Shown: positions 42,523 through 51,501 of the stretch, piece after piece | Layout: each line of letters starts with the position of its first letter | How positions within the stretch are numbered: the stretch's first letter is position 1 | NCBI GenBank assembly: GCA_015231915.1 | Contig: JADGAR010000019.1 | Coordinates: forward strand, 1-64,000 | From: Magnetococcales bacterium | Lineage (GTDB): Bacteria; Pseudomonadota; Magnetococcia; Magnetococcales; Magnetaquicoccaceae | Reading direction: 5' to 3' | DNA: 64,000 bases | Program-made: the position numbers and the translations under genes | The notes under the pieces: model-generated | The model's input: the letters and a program-made list of their open reading frames with translations, nothing else | Databases searched by the model: none | Told to the model about the DNA's origin: nothing

Positions 42523-43920
42523 TCATGTCGGGCGGGTGCGTTCCTGGAATTTTTGCACGGTATAGACCTGGATTTCCGCGCCCTGGCGCCAGCAGGAGCC
42601 GTCCAGTCCGGCCTTGCGGCACAGGTGGCCGAGGAATTCGAGGGGGTCGGGGAGCTGCTCCCAGACCTGCGGGAGAAAGGTGGCGCGGCGACCGTTTTTG
42701 GCGAGGATCACCCCATGCACGCCGGGACGCAGTCTGGCCAGCAGATCCTCCGCGTCCCGGTGGGGCAGGGGTTCGGGAGGGGTGAGCAGGGAGACCTCGA
42801 TGTCGATGAGGGGCAACTCCTCACGGGCCAGGGGCGGAAAACGGGGATCCCGCAGCGCGGCGGAGAGGGTGTTCTCCAGCAGATCCTCTGCCAGGGGACG
42901 ATGGGGGGAGAGCGTGCCGATGCAGCCGCGCAGTTGTCCCTGCTTTTTCAGCGTGACGAAGGTGGCGCCGGGTTGGGCCAACTCCGGCCAGCGTCTGGTC
43001 AGCACCTCCCCGGAGACCCCGGGTTCGTTGCGCAGGGTGCGGATCAGATGTTCCCGCGCCACTCCGGGCAGGGCCAGGCCCAGGTCGCCGGGTGTGGCTG
43101 GCGTCTCCCGCGTTGCCGGCGCGGCTTCCGGGAAGAAGAGATAACTGGCGTACCCCACCACCCGCTTGCGGTCCCCGGCGGTGTCGCCGGAGTTGCGCAG
43201 ATCCGCCAGCACGGGCCGCCAGTGCCGGCGCTTCGCGGTCTCCAGCAAGGCCTGCACCCCCAGGTTGCCACAGGCCTCGCAGCGGTCCATCGCCTCCGGA
43301 TCCAGGGCCATCACCGCCGCGTGGCTTTGCGCATCCCGTTCCCGCGCCAACGCGTAGGGATGATAGTGGGAGAGATCCGTGGAGATCACGATCAGATCCT
43401 CCGGTTGCATGCAACTCTCCAGCAGGTCCGCCAGTTCCCGGCCCGTGGTCTCGCCGTAGACCATGGGCACGATCCGGAAATGGACCAGGGTCTCTTGCAG
43501 AAAGGGCAGTTGCGTCTCCAGGGAGTGCTCCATGCGGTGGGAGACCCCGTCCTCGGAGACGCGCGGATGCCGGGTCAGGCATTGGACCGCCTCCCGGTCC
43601 ACCTCGATGCGTCCCAGCGGGGTCAGACAGGCGCTGTAGTTGCCCACCGACACCCCGTCCAGCCGCACCCGATGGCTCGGACCCAAAAGGAAAACCCGGC
43701 GGGGCTTCCCTGCCGGGGCCGGTTGCAGGGCTTTGTAGGCATGAGCCGCCGTCAGCCCGGAATAGACGAAACCGGCATGCGGGGCCACCAGCGCCACCGG
43801 GTCGGCGGGCGGGGCAGGGGCGCGGTTCAGCAGGTCGCGCACCATGGCCCGCAACTCCCCGGCATCGCCGGGATAGAACATGCCGGCCACTGCCGGCGTG
43901 CGCACGCGTTCTGCGTTCAT
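42523..43920 (-). CDS. MEMO-AMMECR1 fusion (AmmeMemoRadiSam system B plus A)
   Basis: The protein is 465 residues from the ATG at 43920 (GGGAGA upstream; an in-frame GTG at 43926 is possible). The N-terminal 270 residues are the MEMO domain: VALVAPHAGFVYSG, FLLGPSHRV, EHSLETQLPFLQ, VPMVYGE and ISTDLSHYHPY, carrying the metal-site His residues. The C-terminal part is AMMECR1: QPGATFVTLKKQGQLRGCIG and GVHGVILAKNGRRATFLPQVW. The two are normally separate proteins genetically linked to a radical SAM enzyme; no radical SAM gene is visible here. The biological role of the system is not settled. Confidence 0.92.
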   Translation of the reverse strand: MNAERVRTPAVAGMFYPGDAGELRAMVRDLLNRAPAPPADPVALVAPHAGFVYSGLTAAHAYKALQPAPAGKPRRVFLLGPSHRVRLDGVSVGNYSACLTPLGRIEVDREAVQCLTRHPRVSEDGVSHRMEHSLETQLPFLQETLVHFRIVPMVYGETTGRELADLLESCMQPEDLIVISTDLSHYHPYALARERDAQSHAAVMALDPEAMDRCEACGNLGVQALLETAKRRHWRPVLADLRNSGDTAGDRKRVVGYASYLFFPEAAPATRETPATPGDLGLALPGVAREHLIRTLRNEPGVSGEVLTRRWPELAQPGATFVTLKKQGQLRGCIGTLSPHRPLAEDLLENTLSAALRDPRFPPLAREELPLIDIEVSLLTPPEPLPHRDAEDLLARLRPGVHGVILAKNGRRATFLPQVWEQLPDPLEFLGHLCRKAGLDGSCWRQGAEIQVYTVQKFQERTRPT

Positions 43921-44104
43921 TGTCACTCTCTCCCGCCCAGGTTGGGATGGTCGCTTAAGGACTGATTTTCCATGATCTTACTGTATCACATTGCCGAGGT
44001 GGTCGTCACCCCCCGTGCCGGGGGGAAAAAATGTTCTGGTCAATACAAACCATTCTCGCTAAACTGTTTAAAATTCCTGATTCCATATCCAGTGAGATCC
44101 GCCC

Positions 44105-45886
44105 GTGACGCAATTCGTCTTCGCCTTTTTTTGCCTGTGGTTGCTGTGGGCCTCCCCCCTGATGGCCGCTCACGGACTGAGTCTGGATGGAACCCTGAAA
44201 TATCCACCCGACTTCAAGCGTTTCGATTACACCAGTCCCGACGCGAAACCCGGCGGCACCGTCACCCTGCACGCCCTGGGGAGCTTCGACAAGATGAATC
44301 CCTACACCCTCAAGGGGTCGGCCCCCGATCACCTGGAACCCCTGGTCTTCGAACACCTGATGGTCGGTTCCATGGACGAACCCTTTTCCCAGTACGGCCT
44401 CCTGGCCAGGGATGTGGAGGTGGCCGCAGACGGCCTCTCCGTGACCTTCCGCCTGCACCCGGATGCGCGTTTTTCCGACGGGTCGCCCCTCACCGCCGAG
44501 GATGTCAAGTTCTCCCTGGAGACCTTGCAATCCGACAAGGCGCACCCCTTTTATCAATCCTACTGGCGGGACATCGTGGGCGTCGAGGTGCTTTCCCCCC
44601 AAGAGGTGCGCTTCCGTTTCCGTCAGGTCAACCGGGAGTTGCCCCTGATCGCCGGGCAGATTCCGGTGTTGTCCAAGGCCTTTTTCGCCAAGAATGTTTT
44701 CGGTCAGGAGGACCTCACCCCGCCTTTGGGTTCCGGCCCCTATGTGGTGGAGGAGTTCAAACCCGGCAAGATCCTGGTCTACAAGAAAAATCCCGCATAT
44801 TGGGGGGCACGCCTGCCGGTCAGTCAGGGATTTTACCAGTTTGATCGTATTGTCATCAAATATTACAAGGACCCGGTGGTCGCCCTGGAGGGGTTCAAGG
44901 CCAACGAGTACGACTTCATGCCGGAAAACAACTCCAAACAGTGGGCCAGGGACTACGAGGGGCCGAAATTCGCCGAGGGGCTGATCAAAAAGGAGACCCT
45001 CCCCCACAAGCAGGGCGCCGGGATGCAGGGGCTGATCTTCAATCTGCGCCGGTCGCTCTTTCAGGATATCCGGGTGCGCAAGGCGCTCTCCCTCGCCTTT
45101 GACTTCGAGTGGAGCAACGAAAATCTCTTCTACGGCCAGTATACCCGTTCCAACAGTTACTTTTCCAATTCGGAGATGGAGGCCACCGGCAAGCCGGGTC
45201 CGGAGGAACTGGCCTTGCTGGAGCCGCTGCGGCCCCATCTCGATCCTGCCGTTTTCGACGAGGCCGTGCTCGCCCCGACCACCAAGCCGCCCGGCTCCCT
45301 GCGTCAGAACCTGCGGGATGCGGCGCGGCTGCTCAAGGAGGCGGGCTGGACCCTGGGCGAGGACCGGGTGCTGGTCAATGCCAAAAAGGAACGGTTCGAG
45401 ATCGAAACCCTGCTTGCCTCGCCCCCCTTCGAGCGGATCCTGGCCCCTTACGCCGCCAACCTCGAGAAGCTGGGGGTGATCCTGAAATACCGTACCGTGG
45501 AGCCTTCTCTTTATCAAAGCCGGGTCCACGATTTCGATTTCGATACCATCATCAACGGCTTCGGGCAATCCCAGTCCCCCGGCAACGAGCAGCGCGACAT
45601 GTGGTCTTCGGAGAGCGCCGGCATCAAGGGCAGCCACAACCGCATCGGCATCCGCGAGCCGGCGGTGGACGCCCTGCTGGAGAAAATCGTCGCCGCCAAG
45701 AGCCGCAAGGAGCTGGTCACCGCCTGTCGCGCCCTCGACCGGGTGTTGCGCGCCGGCTGGTATCTGGTCCCCAACTGGCACATTCCCTATCATCGTCTGG
45801 CCTACTGGAACCGTTTCGCGCGGCCCGACACCCTGCCGCTCTACTACTCTCCCGACAGCTGGCTGATGACCTGGTGGGTGAAGTGA
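44105..45886 (+). CDS. yejA: Periplasmic oligopeptide/microcin C-type solute-binding protein (YejA-like)
   Basis: The 593-residue protein starts at a GTG and has a signal peptide (FVFAFFCLWLLWASPLMAAH). The mature sequence matches family-5 binding proteins of the Yej type: DFKRFDYTSPDAKPGG near 37, SFDKMNPYTLKGSAPD, FSDGSPLTAEDVKFSLETL and GSGPYVVEEFKPGKILVYKK. It should capture peptides for an ABC importer. The permease yejB follows one base after the stop. Confidence 0.92.
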   Translation: MTQFVFAFFCLWLLWASPLMAAHGLSLDGTLKYPPDFKRFDYTSPDAKPGGTVTLHALGSFDKMNPYTLKGSAPDHLEPLVFEHLMVGSMDEPFSQYGLLARDVEVAADGLSVTFRLHPDARFSDGSPLTAEDVKFSLETLQSDKAHPFYQSYWRDIVGVEVLSPQEVRFRFRQVNRELPLIAGQIPVLSKAFFAKNVFGQEDLTPPLGSGPYVVEEFKPGKILVYKKNPAYWGARLPVSQGFYQFDRIVIKYYKDPVVALEGFKANEYDFMPENNSKQWARDYEGPKFAEGLIKKETLPHKQGAGMQGLIFNLRRSLFQDIRVRKALSLAFDFEWSNENLFYGQYTRSNSYFSNSEMEATGKPGPEELALLEPLRPHLDPAVFDEAVLAPTTKPPGSLRQNLRDAARLLKEAGWTLGEDRVLVNAKKERFEIETLLASPPFERILAPYAANLEKLGVILKYRTVEPSLYQSRVHDFDFDTIINGFGQSQSPGNEQRDMWSSESAGIKGSHNRIGIREPAVDALLEKIVAAKSRKELVTACRALDRVLRAGWYLVPNWHIPYHRLAYWNRFARPDTLPLYYSPDSWLMTWWVK

Positions 45887-45887
45887 C

Positions 45888-46955
45888 ATGACCGCTTATG
45901 TCATACGGCGTCTTCTGCTCATGTTGCCCACCCTGCTGGGGATCATGGCTGTGACCTTTGTGGTGATTCAGTTCGTGCCCGGCGGGCCGGTGGAGCAGAT
46001 GATCGCCATGATCGAGCAGCGCGGTTCCGGCGGTGGCGGCGAGGTTGCCGGCGGGGGGGGGTCGGTCTCCGGCGGTCTCTACCGGGGGAGCAAGGGGCTG
46101 GATGCCGAGCAGGTCGAGGCCCTCAGGCGGCTCTACGGCTTCGACCGCCCCGCTCATGAGCGGTTTTTGCTGATGATCGGCAACTATTTGCGCTTCGATT
46201 TTGGTGAATCCTATTATTATCATCGATCAGTGACTTCTTTGGTGGTTGACAAGCTCCCTGTTTCAATATCGCTCGGCATCTGGACCTTTCTGATCACCTA
46301 TCTGGTCAGCATTCCCCTGGGGATCCGCAAGGCGGTGCGTCACGGGGACCGTTTCGATGCCGTCACCTCGGTGATCATCCTGGCCGGCTATTCGATCCCC
46401 GGTTTCGTGCTGGGGGTGTTGTTGATCGTGCTGTTCGGCGGCGGGAGTTTCTGGGATCTTTTTCCGATTCGCGGCCTGGTTTCCGATCACTGGGAGGCGC
46501 TCTCCTGGCCGGCGCGGATCATGGACTATCTTTGGCACATGGTGCTGCCGATCACCGCGTCGGTGGTGGGTTCCTTCGCGGTGATGACCATGCTCACCAA
46601 GAACAGCTTCCTGGAGGAGATCGCCAAGCAGTATGTCCTCACGGCGCGGGCCAAGGGCTTGACCGAACGGGCGGTTTTGTACCGGCATGTGTTCCGCAAC
46701 GCCATCATCCCCCTGGTGACCGGCTTTCCCGGTTCCTTCGTCTCGGCCTTTTTCAGCGGCAGCCTCCTCATCGAGACCATCTTCACCCTGGACGGTCTGG
46801 GGCTGTTGGGTTACGAATCGGTGATCAACCGGGATTATCCGGTGGTGTTGGCCACGCTCTATTTTTTTACGCTGCTCGGTTTGATAACGAAATTAATTAC
46901 AGATTTGACTTACGTAATTGCTGACCCCCGCATCACCTTCGAGAGCGCCCATTGA
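45888..46955 (+). CDS. yejB: ABC transporter permease (YejB-like)
   Basis: The 355-residue protein has the N-terminal IRRLLLMLPTLLGIMAVTF of dipeptide-type permeases, six spans, and the ABC-contact EEA-like loop AKQYVLTARAKGLTERAVLY near 245. The region between spans one and two is long, as in YejB. It should form a pore with YejE and be driven by YejF, but neither gene follows: the next gene is a histidine kinase that starts 4 bases later. The importer is therefore incomplete here. Confidence 0.92.
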   Translation: MTAYVIRRLLLMLPTLLGIMAVTFVVIQFVPGGPVEQMIAMIEQRGSGGGGEVAGGGGSVSGGLYRGSKGLDAEQVEALRRLYGFDRPAHERFLLMIGNYLRFDFGESYYYHRSVTSLVVDKLPVSISLGIWTFLITYLVSIPLGIRKAVRHGDRFDAVTSVIILAGYSIPGFVLGVLLIVLFGGGSFWDLFPIRGLVSDHWEALSWPARIMDYLWHMVLPITASVVGSFAVMTMLTKNSFLEEIAKQYVLTARAKGLTERAVLYRHVFRNAIIPLVTGFPGSFVSAFFSGSLLIETIFTLDGLGLLGYESVINRDYPVVLATLYFFTLLGLITKLITDLTYVIADPRITFESAH

Positions 46956-46958
46956 ACC

Positions 46959-48953
46959 ATGCCGAGATTATACTCCTACCTGAATCGGGTGCGTGTCCGT
47001 GGTAAAACCATGATTCTTGTTGGTTTTATGGCGCTCGGTTATCTGTTCGTCGCCTTGATCGTCGGTCGCCATATCGCCATTCTGGAGGAGGCGCTCGGGG
47101 AGAAAAAGCGACTCAATCAGATCTCTCTGCTGATCAATCAGATGACTTTTGATACATTCGATTTGCATTTATTGATGTCTAAAATTATTGCTTCACCGCT
47201 GGATTCGCACAATGACCAGGATCAACTGGCAACATTGTTCGAGCGCAAGAATGCCGACATCCACAAGACCCTGACAGACTTGCGGAGTCTGACCACCGGG
47301 GAGAACGTCCATGCCATCGACGCGGTGCGGGAGATGGGGTCAACCCTCTCCAGGATCGAAACGTCGCTGCGCCGGTTGCAGGACCTCGACACCAGCGCCC
47401 TGCGTCTCGTTCGCGAGATCGGTCACACCGAGGAGCAGGGATTGCAGGGGAGTCTGCGGGGCCGCATGCATCTGCTCGAGGCGTGGCTGGGAGGGAACGA
47501 CGATGCGCGGGGCATGGTCAACCTGCTGCAATTGCGCCGCCGCGAGAAGGATTTCCTCATGCGCGGCCATCCGGAGAGCTTGCAGTTGTATCAGCGCGCC
47601 ATCCAGGGGGTGCGGGAGTACCTGGACGCGCTCCAGGGACCGGATGCCGGGGAACTCGACCGGGTCCGCGCGACGTTCGCCGCTTATCAGATAGAGGCCG
47701 AGCGGATCCAGAAGCTGGTGCCGCTGTTCAACGCGGACCAGTTGGAACTGCTTGCGGTCAACAACGACATCCTCTCCAACACGACCCTGTTGACCCGTAC
47801 CAACCAGCAATTGACCCTCTTCAAGACCAACTCCCTGGAGTTGACCTTGCGCAGGACCTCCATCAGTCTGTTCCTGTCGCTGACCATCACCCTGTTGCTC
47901 CTGGGCTGGATCACGTTTCTGTTCTTTCAGAGTCTCCTGACCCCCATTCGCCTGTTGAGCAACTATGCCAACCGGATCAGCAGCGGGCAGTATGGGGTGC
48001 GCATTTCCCTGTACGGCAAGGACGAGATCGGTGAACTGGCCGCCTGTTTGCAGAAGATGAAGGAGTCCATGCTGGATCAGCAGAGGGCTTTGGAGCACCA
48101 GGTGCGTCGCCGCACCGAACATCTGGAGATCACCAACTCGGTGTTGCAGGAGACGATTCAGCAACTCAACGAGACCCACCGCGAGCTGTTGCACAGCGAG
48201 AAGATGGCCTCCCTGGGCCGGCTGGTGGCCGGCTTCGCCCACGAGATCAACACCCCCATCGGCATCGCCATCACCACCATCTCCAATCTTCCTGAGCTGA
48301 CCCGCTACCTCAACGAGATGCTTTCCAGGGATGAGGTGGACGAAGAGGAACTGCACTCCACCCTGACCCAGTTGCGCCAGACCGCCGATCTGGGGTTGTC
48401 GAGCCTCAAGCGGGCGGCCAATCTGGTGACCCGCTTCAAGCGGACCTCGGCGGATCAGGCATCCGAGGAGTTGCGCACGTTCAACATCCAGGAGGTGATG
48501 CAAGACATCCTGGCCACCCTGCACTCCACCTTCAAAAAGAGCCGCATCGCCATCACCCTCGATTGTCCTAACGACATCACCCTGCACTCCCGACCCGGCC
48601 TGATCGGCCAGGTCATGACCAATCTTTTGACCAACAGTCACAAACATGGTTTCGCGGACGGGACCCGCGAGGGTGCCATCACCATCCTTGTCCGGCTCGA
48701 GCGGGATGGCAACCGGTTGCATATCCGCTATCGGGACGATGGCGTCGGGATTCGCCCGGAGGATTTGAACAACATCTTCGAGCCTTTTTTCACCACGGCG
48801 CGGGAGAGTGGCGGCTCCGGATTGGGGTTGACGATCTGTTACAACATCATTACCAGTCAACTGCGCGGTGAAATCAGCTGTCAGAGCAAGCCGGGCAAGG
48901 GGGTGGTGTTCGATATTCGCGTTCCGATGAAGCCAGAAGGGGGGATGGGATGA
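46959..48953 (+). CDS. Membrane-bound histidine kinase
   Basis: The 664-residue protein has a membrane span (about 18-38), a long helical periplasmic sensor (40-295; HBM-like four-helix type), a second span (about 302-325), HAMP (330-385), a coiled coil and a kinase core with H428 in GFAHEINTPIG, N-box SHKHGF, and the glycine loops DDGVGI and GSGLGLT. No receiver is present, so phosphate goes to a separate protein. The next gene, overlapping by ATGA, is an HD-GYP response regulator, the probable partner. Confidence 0.93.
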   Translation: MPRLYSYLNRVRVRGKTMILVGFMALGYLFVALIVGRHIAILEEALGEKKRLNQISLLINQMTFDTFDLHLLMSKIIASPLDSHNDQDQLATLFERKNADIHKTLTDLRSLTTGENVHAIDAVREMGSTLSRIETSLRRLQDLDTSALRLVREIGHTEEQGLQGSLRGRMHLLEAWLGGNDDARGMVNLLQLRRREKDFLMRGHPESLQLYQRAIQGVREYLDALQGPDAGELDRVRATFAAYQIEAERIQKLVPLFNADQLELLAVNNDILSNTTLLTRTNQQLTLFKTNSLELTLRRTSISLFLSLTITLLLLGWITFLFFQSLLTPIRLLSNYANRISSGQYGVRISLYGKDEIGELAACLQKMKESMLDQQRALEHQVRRRTEHLEITNSVLQETIQQLNETHRELLHSEKMASLGRLVAGFAHEINTPIGIAITTISNLPELTRYLNEMLSRDEVDEEELHSTLTQLRQTADLGLSSLKRAANLVTRFKRTSADQASEELRTFNIQEVMQDILATLHSTFKKSRIAITLDCPNDITLHSRPGLIGQVMTNLLTNSHKHGFADGTREGAITILVRLERDGNRLHIRYRDDGVGIRPEDLNNIFEPFFTTARESGGSGLGLTICYNIITSQLRGEISCQSKPGKGVVFDIRVPMKPEGGMG

Positions 48954-50038
48954 TCAGGAAAATTGCCAAGATGCAAAGAAGCGAGCCGCGCAGCGAAGAG
49001 AGCGTCCGCCAGGTTTGGAAACTGCTGGTGGTGGATGACGAACCCGACATCCATGCCGCCACCCAGTTGTCGTTGGCCCGTTTCGCCTTCGGCGAGGGGC
49101 GGTTGCAGTTGCTGCACGCCCACTCCGCCGCCCAGGCGCGGGAGGTGCTGGCCGAGCATCCGGATGTGGCCGTGGCGATGATCGACGTGGTCATGGAGAC
49201 CGATACCGCCGGGCTGGATCTGATCCAGCACATTCGCGACGAGTTGAAGAATCTCTTTCTGCGCATCATCATCCGCACCGGCCAGCCCGGCATGGCCCCG
49301 GAGCGGTATGTGATCGAGCATTACGACATCGACGATTACAAGGAGAAGACCGAACTCACCTCCCAGAAGCTCTACACCGCCATTCGCAACGCCATCAAGA
49401 GCTATCGGGATCTGCAGATCATCGCCCTGCGCCATCTGGAGGTCATGGAGGCGCATCATCATGCCATTCACATGTTGGCCCTGGCCTCGGAGTTGAAGGA
49501 TCGGGAGACCGGCAATCACATCAACCGCATCCGTCATTACACCGAAAGCCTGGCCCGGCGGATGGGGCATGGGCCGGAGGGGGCGGAAGCCCTGGGGCTG
49601 GCCGGGATGCTGCATGATCTGGGCAAGCTGGGCATTCCCGATGGGATCATCCAGAAAACGGGCCGGCTCACCGAGGAGGAGTTCGCGGTCATCAAGACCC
49701 ATCCCGAATTGGCCTTGCGGATTCTGGGAGAGAACCGCTGGTTCGAGACCGCGCGTCAGGTGGCCTGGTGCCATCACGAAAAGTGGAACGGGAGTGGTTA
49801 TCCGCAGGGGTTGCAGGGCGAGGAGATCCCTCTGGCGGCGCGCATCGTGGCGGTGGCGGACGTGTTCGACGCCCTGGCCAGCGATCGGCCCTACAAGAAG
49901 GCCTGGAGCGTGGAGGAGGCGGCTGCCGAGATCATGCGGTCCAGCGGTTCCCACTTCGATCCCGCCGTGGTGGAGGCGTTTCGGTTGTTGCTGGAGGAGG
50001 GGGAGATTCAGGAGATCCGGCGCCGATTTCCCACCTGA
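48950..50038 (+). CDS. HD-GYP response regulator (c-di-GMP phosphodiesterase)
   Basis: The 362-residue protein has an N-terminal receiver (LLVVDDEPDIH; MIDVVMETD) and a C-terminal HD-GYP domain: GNHINRIRHYTESLARRMG, MLHDLGKLGIPD (HD pair), THPELALRIL, CHHEKWNGSGYPQGLQGEEI and RIVAVADVFDAL. All metal-site residues appear intact, so it should hydrolyse c-di-GMP, switched by phosphorylation from the overlapping kinase. Together with the GGDEF-EAL protein at the left end, c-di-GMP control is well represented in the window. Confidence 0.94.
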   Translation: MIRKIAKMQRSEPRSEESVRQVWKLLVVDDEPDIHAATQLSLARFAFGEGRLQLLHAHSAAQAREVLAEHPDVAVAMIDVVMETDTAGLDLIQHIRDELKNLFLRIIIRTGQPGMAPERYVIEHYDIDDYKEKTELTSQKLYTAIRNAIKSYRDLQIIALRHLEVMEAHHHAIHMLALASELKDRETGNHINRIRHYTESLARRMGHGPEGAEALGLAGMLHDLGKLGIPDGIIQKTGRLTEEEFAVIKTHPELALRILGENRWFETARQVAWCHHEKWNGSGYPQGLQGEEIPLAARIVAVADVFDALASDRPYKKAWSVEEAAAEIMRSSGSHFDPAVVEAFRLLLEEGEIQEIRRRFPT

Positions 50039-50045
50039 GTGGGCC

Positions 50046-50510
50046 TCAGCCGGCGGCCTCCGGTCCGGAGTGGGTCCAGTTGAAGGAGACATCCACGCTG
50101 GCGTGGGGGGTGACCAGGCGGTCGATGAGGATTTTGATCAGTTTGTCCTTGAGCTTTTCCCGGAGCGGGCCATCCAGGGAGGCGAAGGCCTCCTGGTCCA
50201 GGCGGATGACGATGATTTCGCCGTTGGAGACCACATCGGCGGTGCGGGCGCGGCCCTGGGAGAGGAACGACACCTCGCCGAAGACATCCCCGCCCTTGAG
50301 AATGGCCAGGGGGATCGAACGGTTGCCCACCACCGTCGCGGTTCCCTTGAGGAGGATGAAGAGGTCGCCGTCCAGGTCCCCTTTGCGGATGATGATCGAT
50401 CCGGGGTGATAGCGAAAGATCCGCATTTGCAGTCGGCTTACGGTCTCCTTCTCCTCGTCGGTCAGCCCCTGGAAGAAAACCAATTTGTCCACGATTTCCA
50501 AAGTATGCAT
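50046..50510 (-). CDS. Cyclic-nucleotide-binding domain protein
   Basis: The protein is 154 residues from the ATG at 50510, with AGGAG about 9 bases upstream. It is one CNB domain: VFFQGLTDEEKETV, IRKGDLDGDLFILLKGTA, GDVFGEVSFLSQGRARTADV (phosphate-binding cassette; the usual GE-A is GEVSFL, and R is in the expected place) and a C-terminal helix with KLIKILIDRL. There is no DNA-binding or enzymatic domain. It probably senses a cyclic nucleotide or binds a partner. A clear paralogue lies at 61,986-62,474. It is convergent with the HD-GYP gene. Confidence 0.88.
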   Translation of the reverse strand: MHTLEIVDKLVFFQGLTDEEKETVSRLQMRIFRYHPGSIIIRKGDLDGDLFILLKGTATVVGNRSIPLAILKGGDVFGEVSFLSQGRARTADVVSNGEIIVIRLDQEAFASLDGPLREKLKDKLIKILIDRLVTPHASVDVSFNWTHSGPEAAG

Positions 50511-50644
50511 CGGTATGGCTCCTGCCTGGTTCGGGGCATGGCCTCCCCGGGAAAATTTTGTTCTGGCGCGTGTGTGCGGTAAACGGTACCATTCTAGCAT
50601 GAATGGTTCACGACAAAACCCTTTTTTTTCAAGGAATCTTCTCA

Positions 50645-50845
50645 ATGACATGCCGAGTCGATGAAATCCTGCAGGACTCACGCGAGATTGTCCGCGAGAC
50701 GATCCTGCGTTTCGCCGAGGATCTGACCACCGATTTCAACCTGGAACCTGCCGACCCCGCCCGGTTGTTGGAGAGCGAACCCGCCCGGGCGCTGCGCGGG
50801 GCGCTGGAGAGTTTCGCGGTGTGGCATGTCGGCAAGCGGGTCTGA
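50645..50845 (+). CDS. Small unrecognised protein before an Hpt gene
   Basis: A 66-residue frame starts at ATG 50645, with AAGGA at 50630-50634, and ends 8 bases before the Hpt gene. It is helical and acidic (DEILQDSREIVRETILRFAE; ALRGALESFAVWHVG). No family is recognised. Its spacing suggests translational linkage with the phosphotransfer protein. It could be a short regulatory partner; the coding assignment is moderate only. Confidence 0.5.
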   Translation: MTCRVDEILQDSREIVRETILRFAEDLTTDFNLEPADPARLLESEPARALRGALESFAVWHVGKRV

Positions 50846-50853
50846 TTGCCGGC

Positions 50854-51228
50854 ATGGCTGACTTCTCGCGTGCGACATTGTTGGACGGCGGTGAAAAGCT
50901 GCGTCTGCTGCATGTCGATGTGGGGAGATATCTCGATGAGATCGTCGCGCATTTCGTTGCTTCCATCCCGGCCCGTCTGGCGGCGTTCGCTGCGGCCCAT
51001 GCGGATCATGATCTTCCCGCCCTGCGGCGGGAGGCGCACAAGCTGAAAGGGGCGGCTGCCACCCTGGGGGCCACCCGACTGGTGGAACTGTGCGTGGAGT
51101 TGGAGTCCCTCTGCAAGGCCGGGCGCCTGCCCGCTGCCAATCTTTTGACCGTGCTCGGCGATGACGCATGGGAGAGCATTCGTCTCATGCATGGCGTCCT
51201 GGATCGGCTGCGTGACGAACGTGGTTGA
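50854..51228 (+). CDS. Hpt phosphotransfer protein
   Basis: The 124-residue protein is a single Hpt domain: helix VGRYLDEIVAHFVASIPARL, then REAHKLKGAAATLGATRL with phospho-accepting H62, and a final helix pair. It should shuttle phosphate between the receivers of hybrid kinases, such as those at 7,966 or 31,596, and output regulators such as the receiver at 371. No kinase gene is adjacent, so its partners are not set by context. Confidence 0.85.
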   Translation: MADFSRATLLDGGEKLRLLHVDVGRYLDEIVAHFVASIPARLAAFAAAHADHDLPALRREAHKLKGAAATLGATRLVELCVELESLCKAGRLPAANLLTVLGDDAWESIRLMHGVLDRLRDERG

Positions 51229-51369
51229 AGGGTGTTGCCGAATTGCAATACCCGGCATCTGCCTGTTTCCGGCATGGCATCGGGATTGCTATCCGTCCAT
51301 TGATGCTTGATTCGGTATGGATAAAATATTTACGTAAGTTTATCGATTGTTTTTTTATGCGGTTTTGTC

Positions 51370-51399
51370 TTGACATGCTTGGCACGTATTTGGTATATT
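51370..51399 (+). promoter_or_regulatory. Sigma-70-type promoter for the outer-membrane barrel gene
   Basis: A perfect TTGACA at 51370-51375, an 18-base spacer and TATATT at 51394-51399 lie about 100 bases before the barrel start. The surrounding 51,229-51,483 is AT-rich and holds no gene. This is the strongest promoter seen in the window. Confidence 0.75.
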
Positions 51400-51501
51400 T
51401 GCAACAGTGCAGCAATTGAGTGATATAAATAACACATTGCAGTGTCCCGTCTGTGATGACGGTAACCTGACCATACTCTAGCGATGCAAGGAAGAAAAAA
51501 C

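Noticed and set aside
44009-44025. CCCCCCG/CGGGGGG hairpin with an A-run after it, upstream of yejA
   Set aside because: The A-run is on the wrong side for a terminator in either direction; no regulatory role can be supported.
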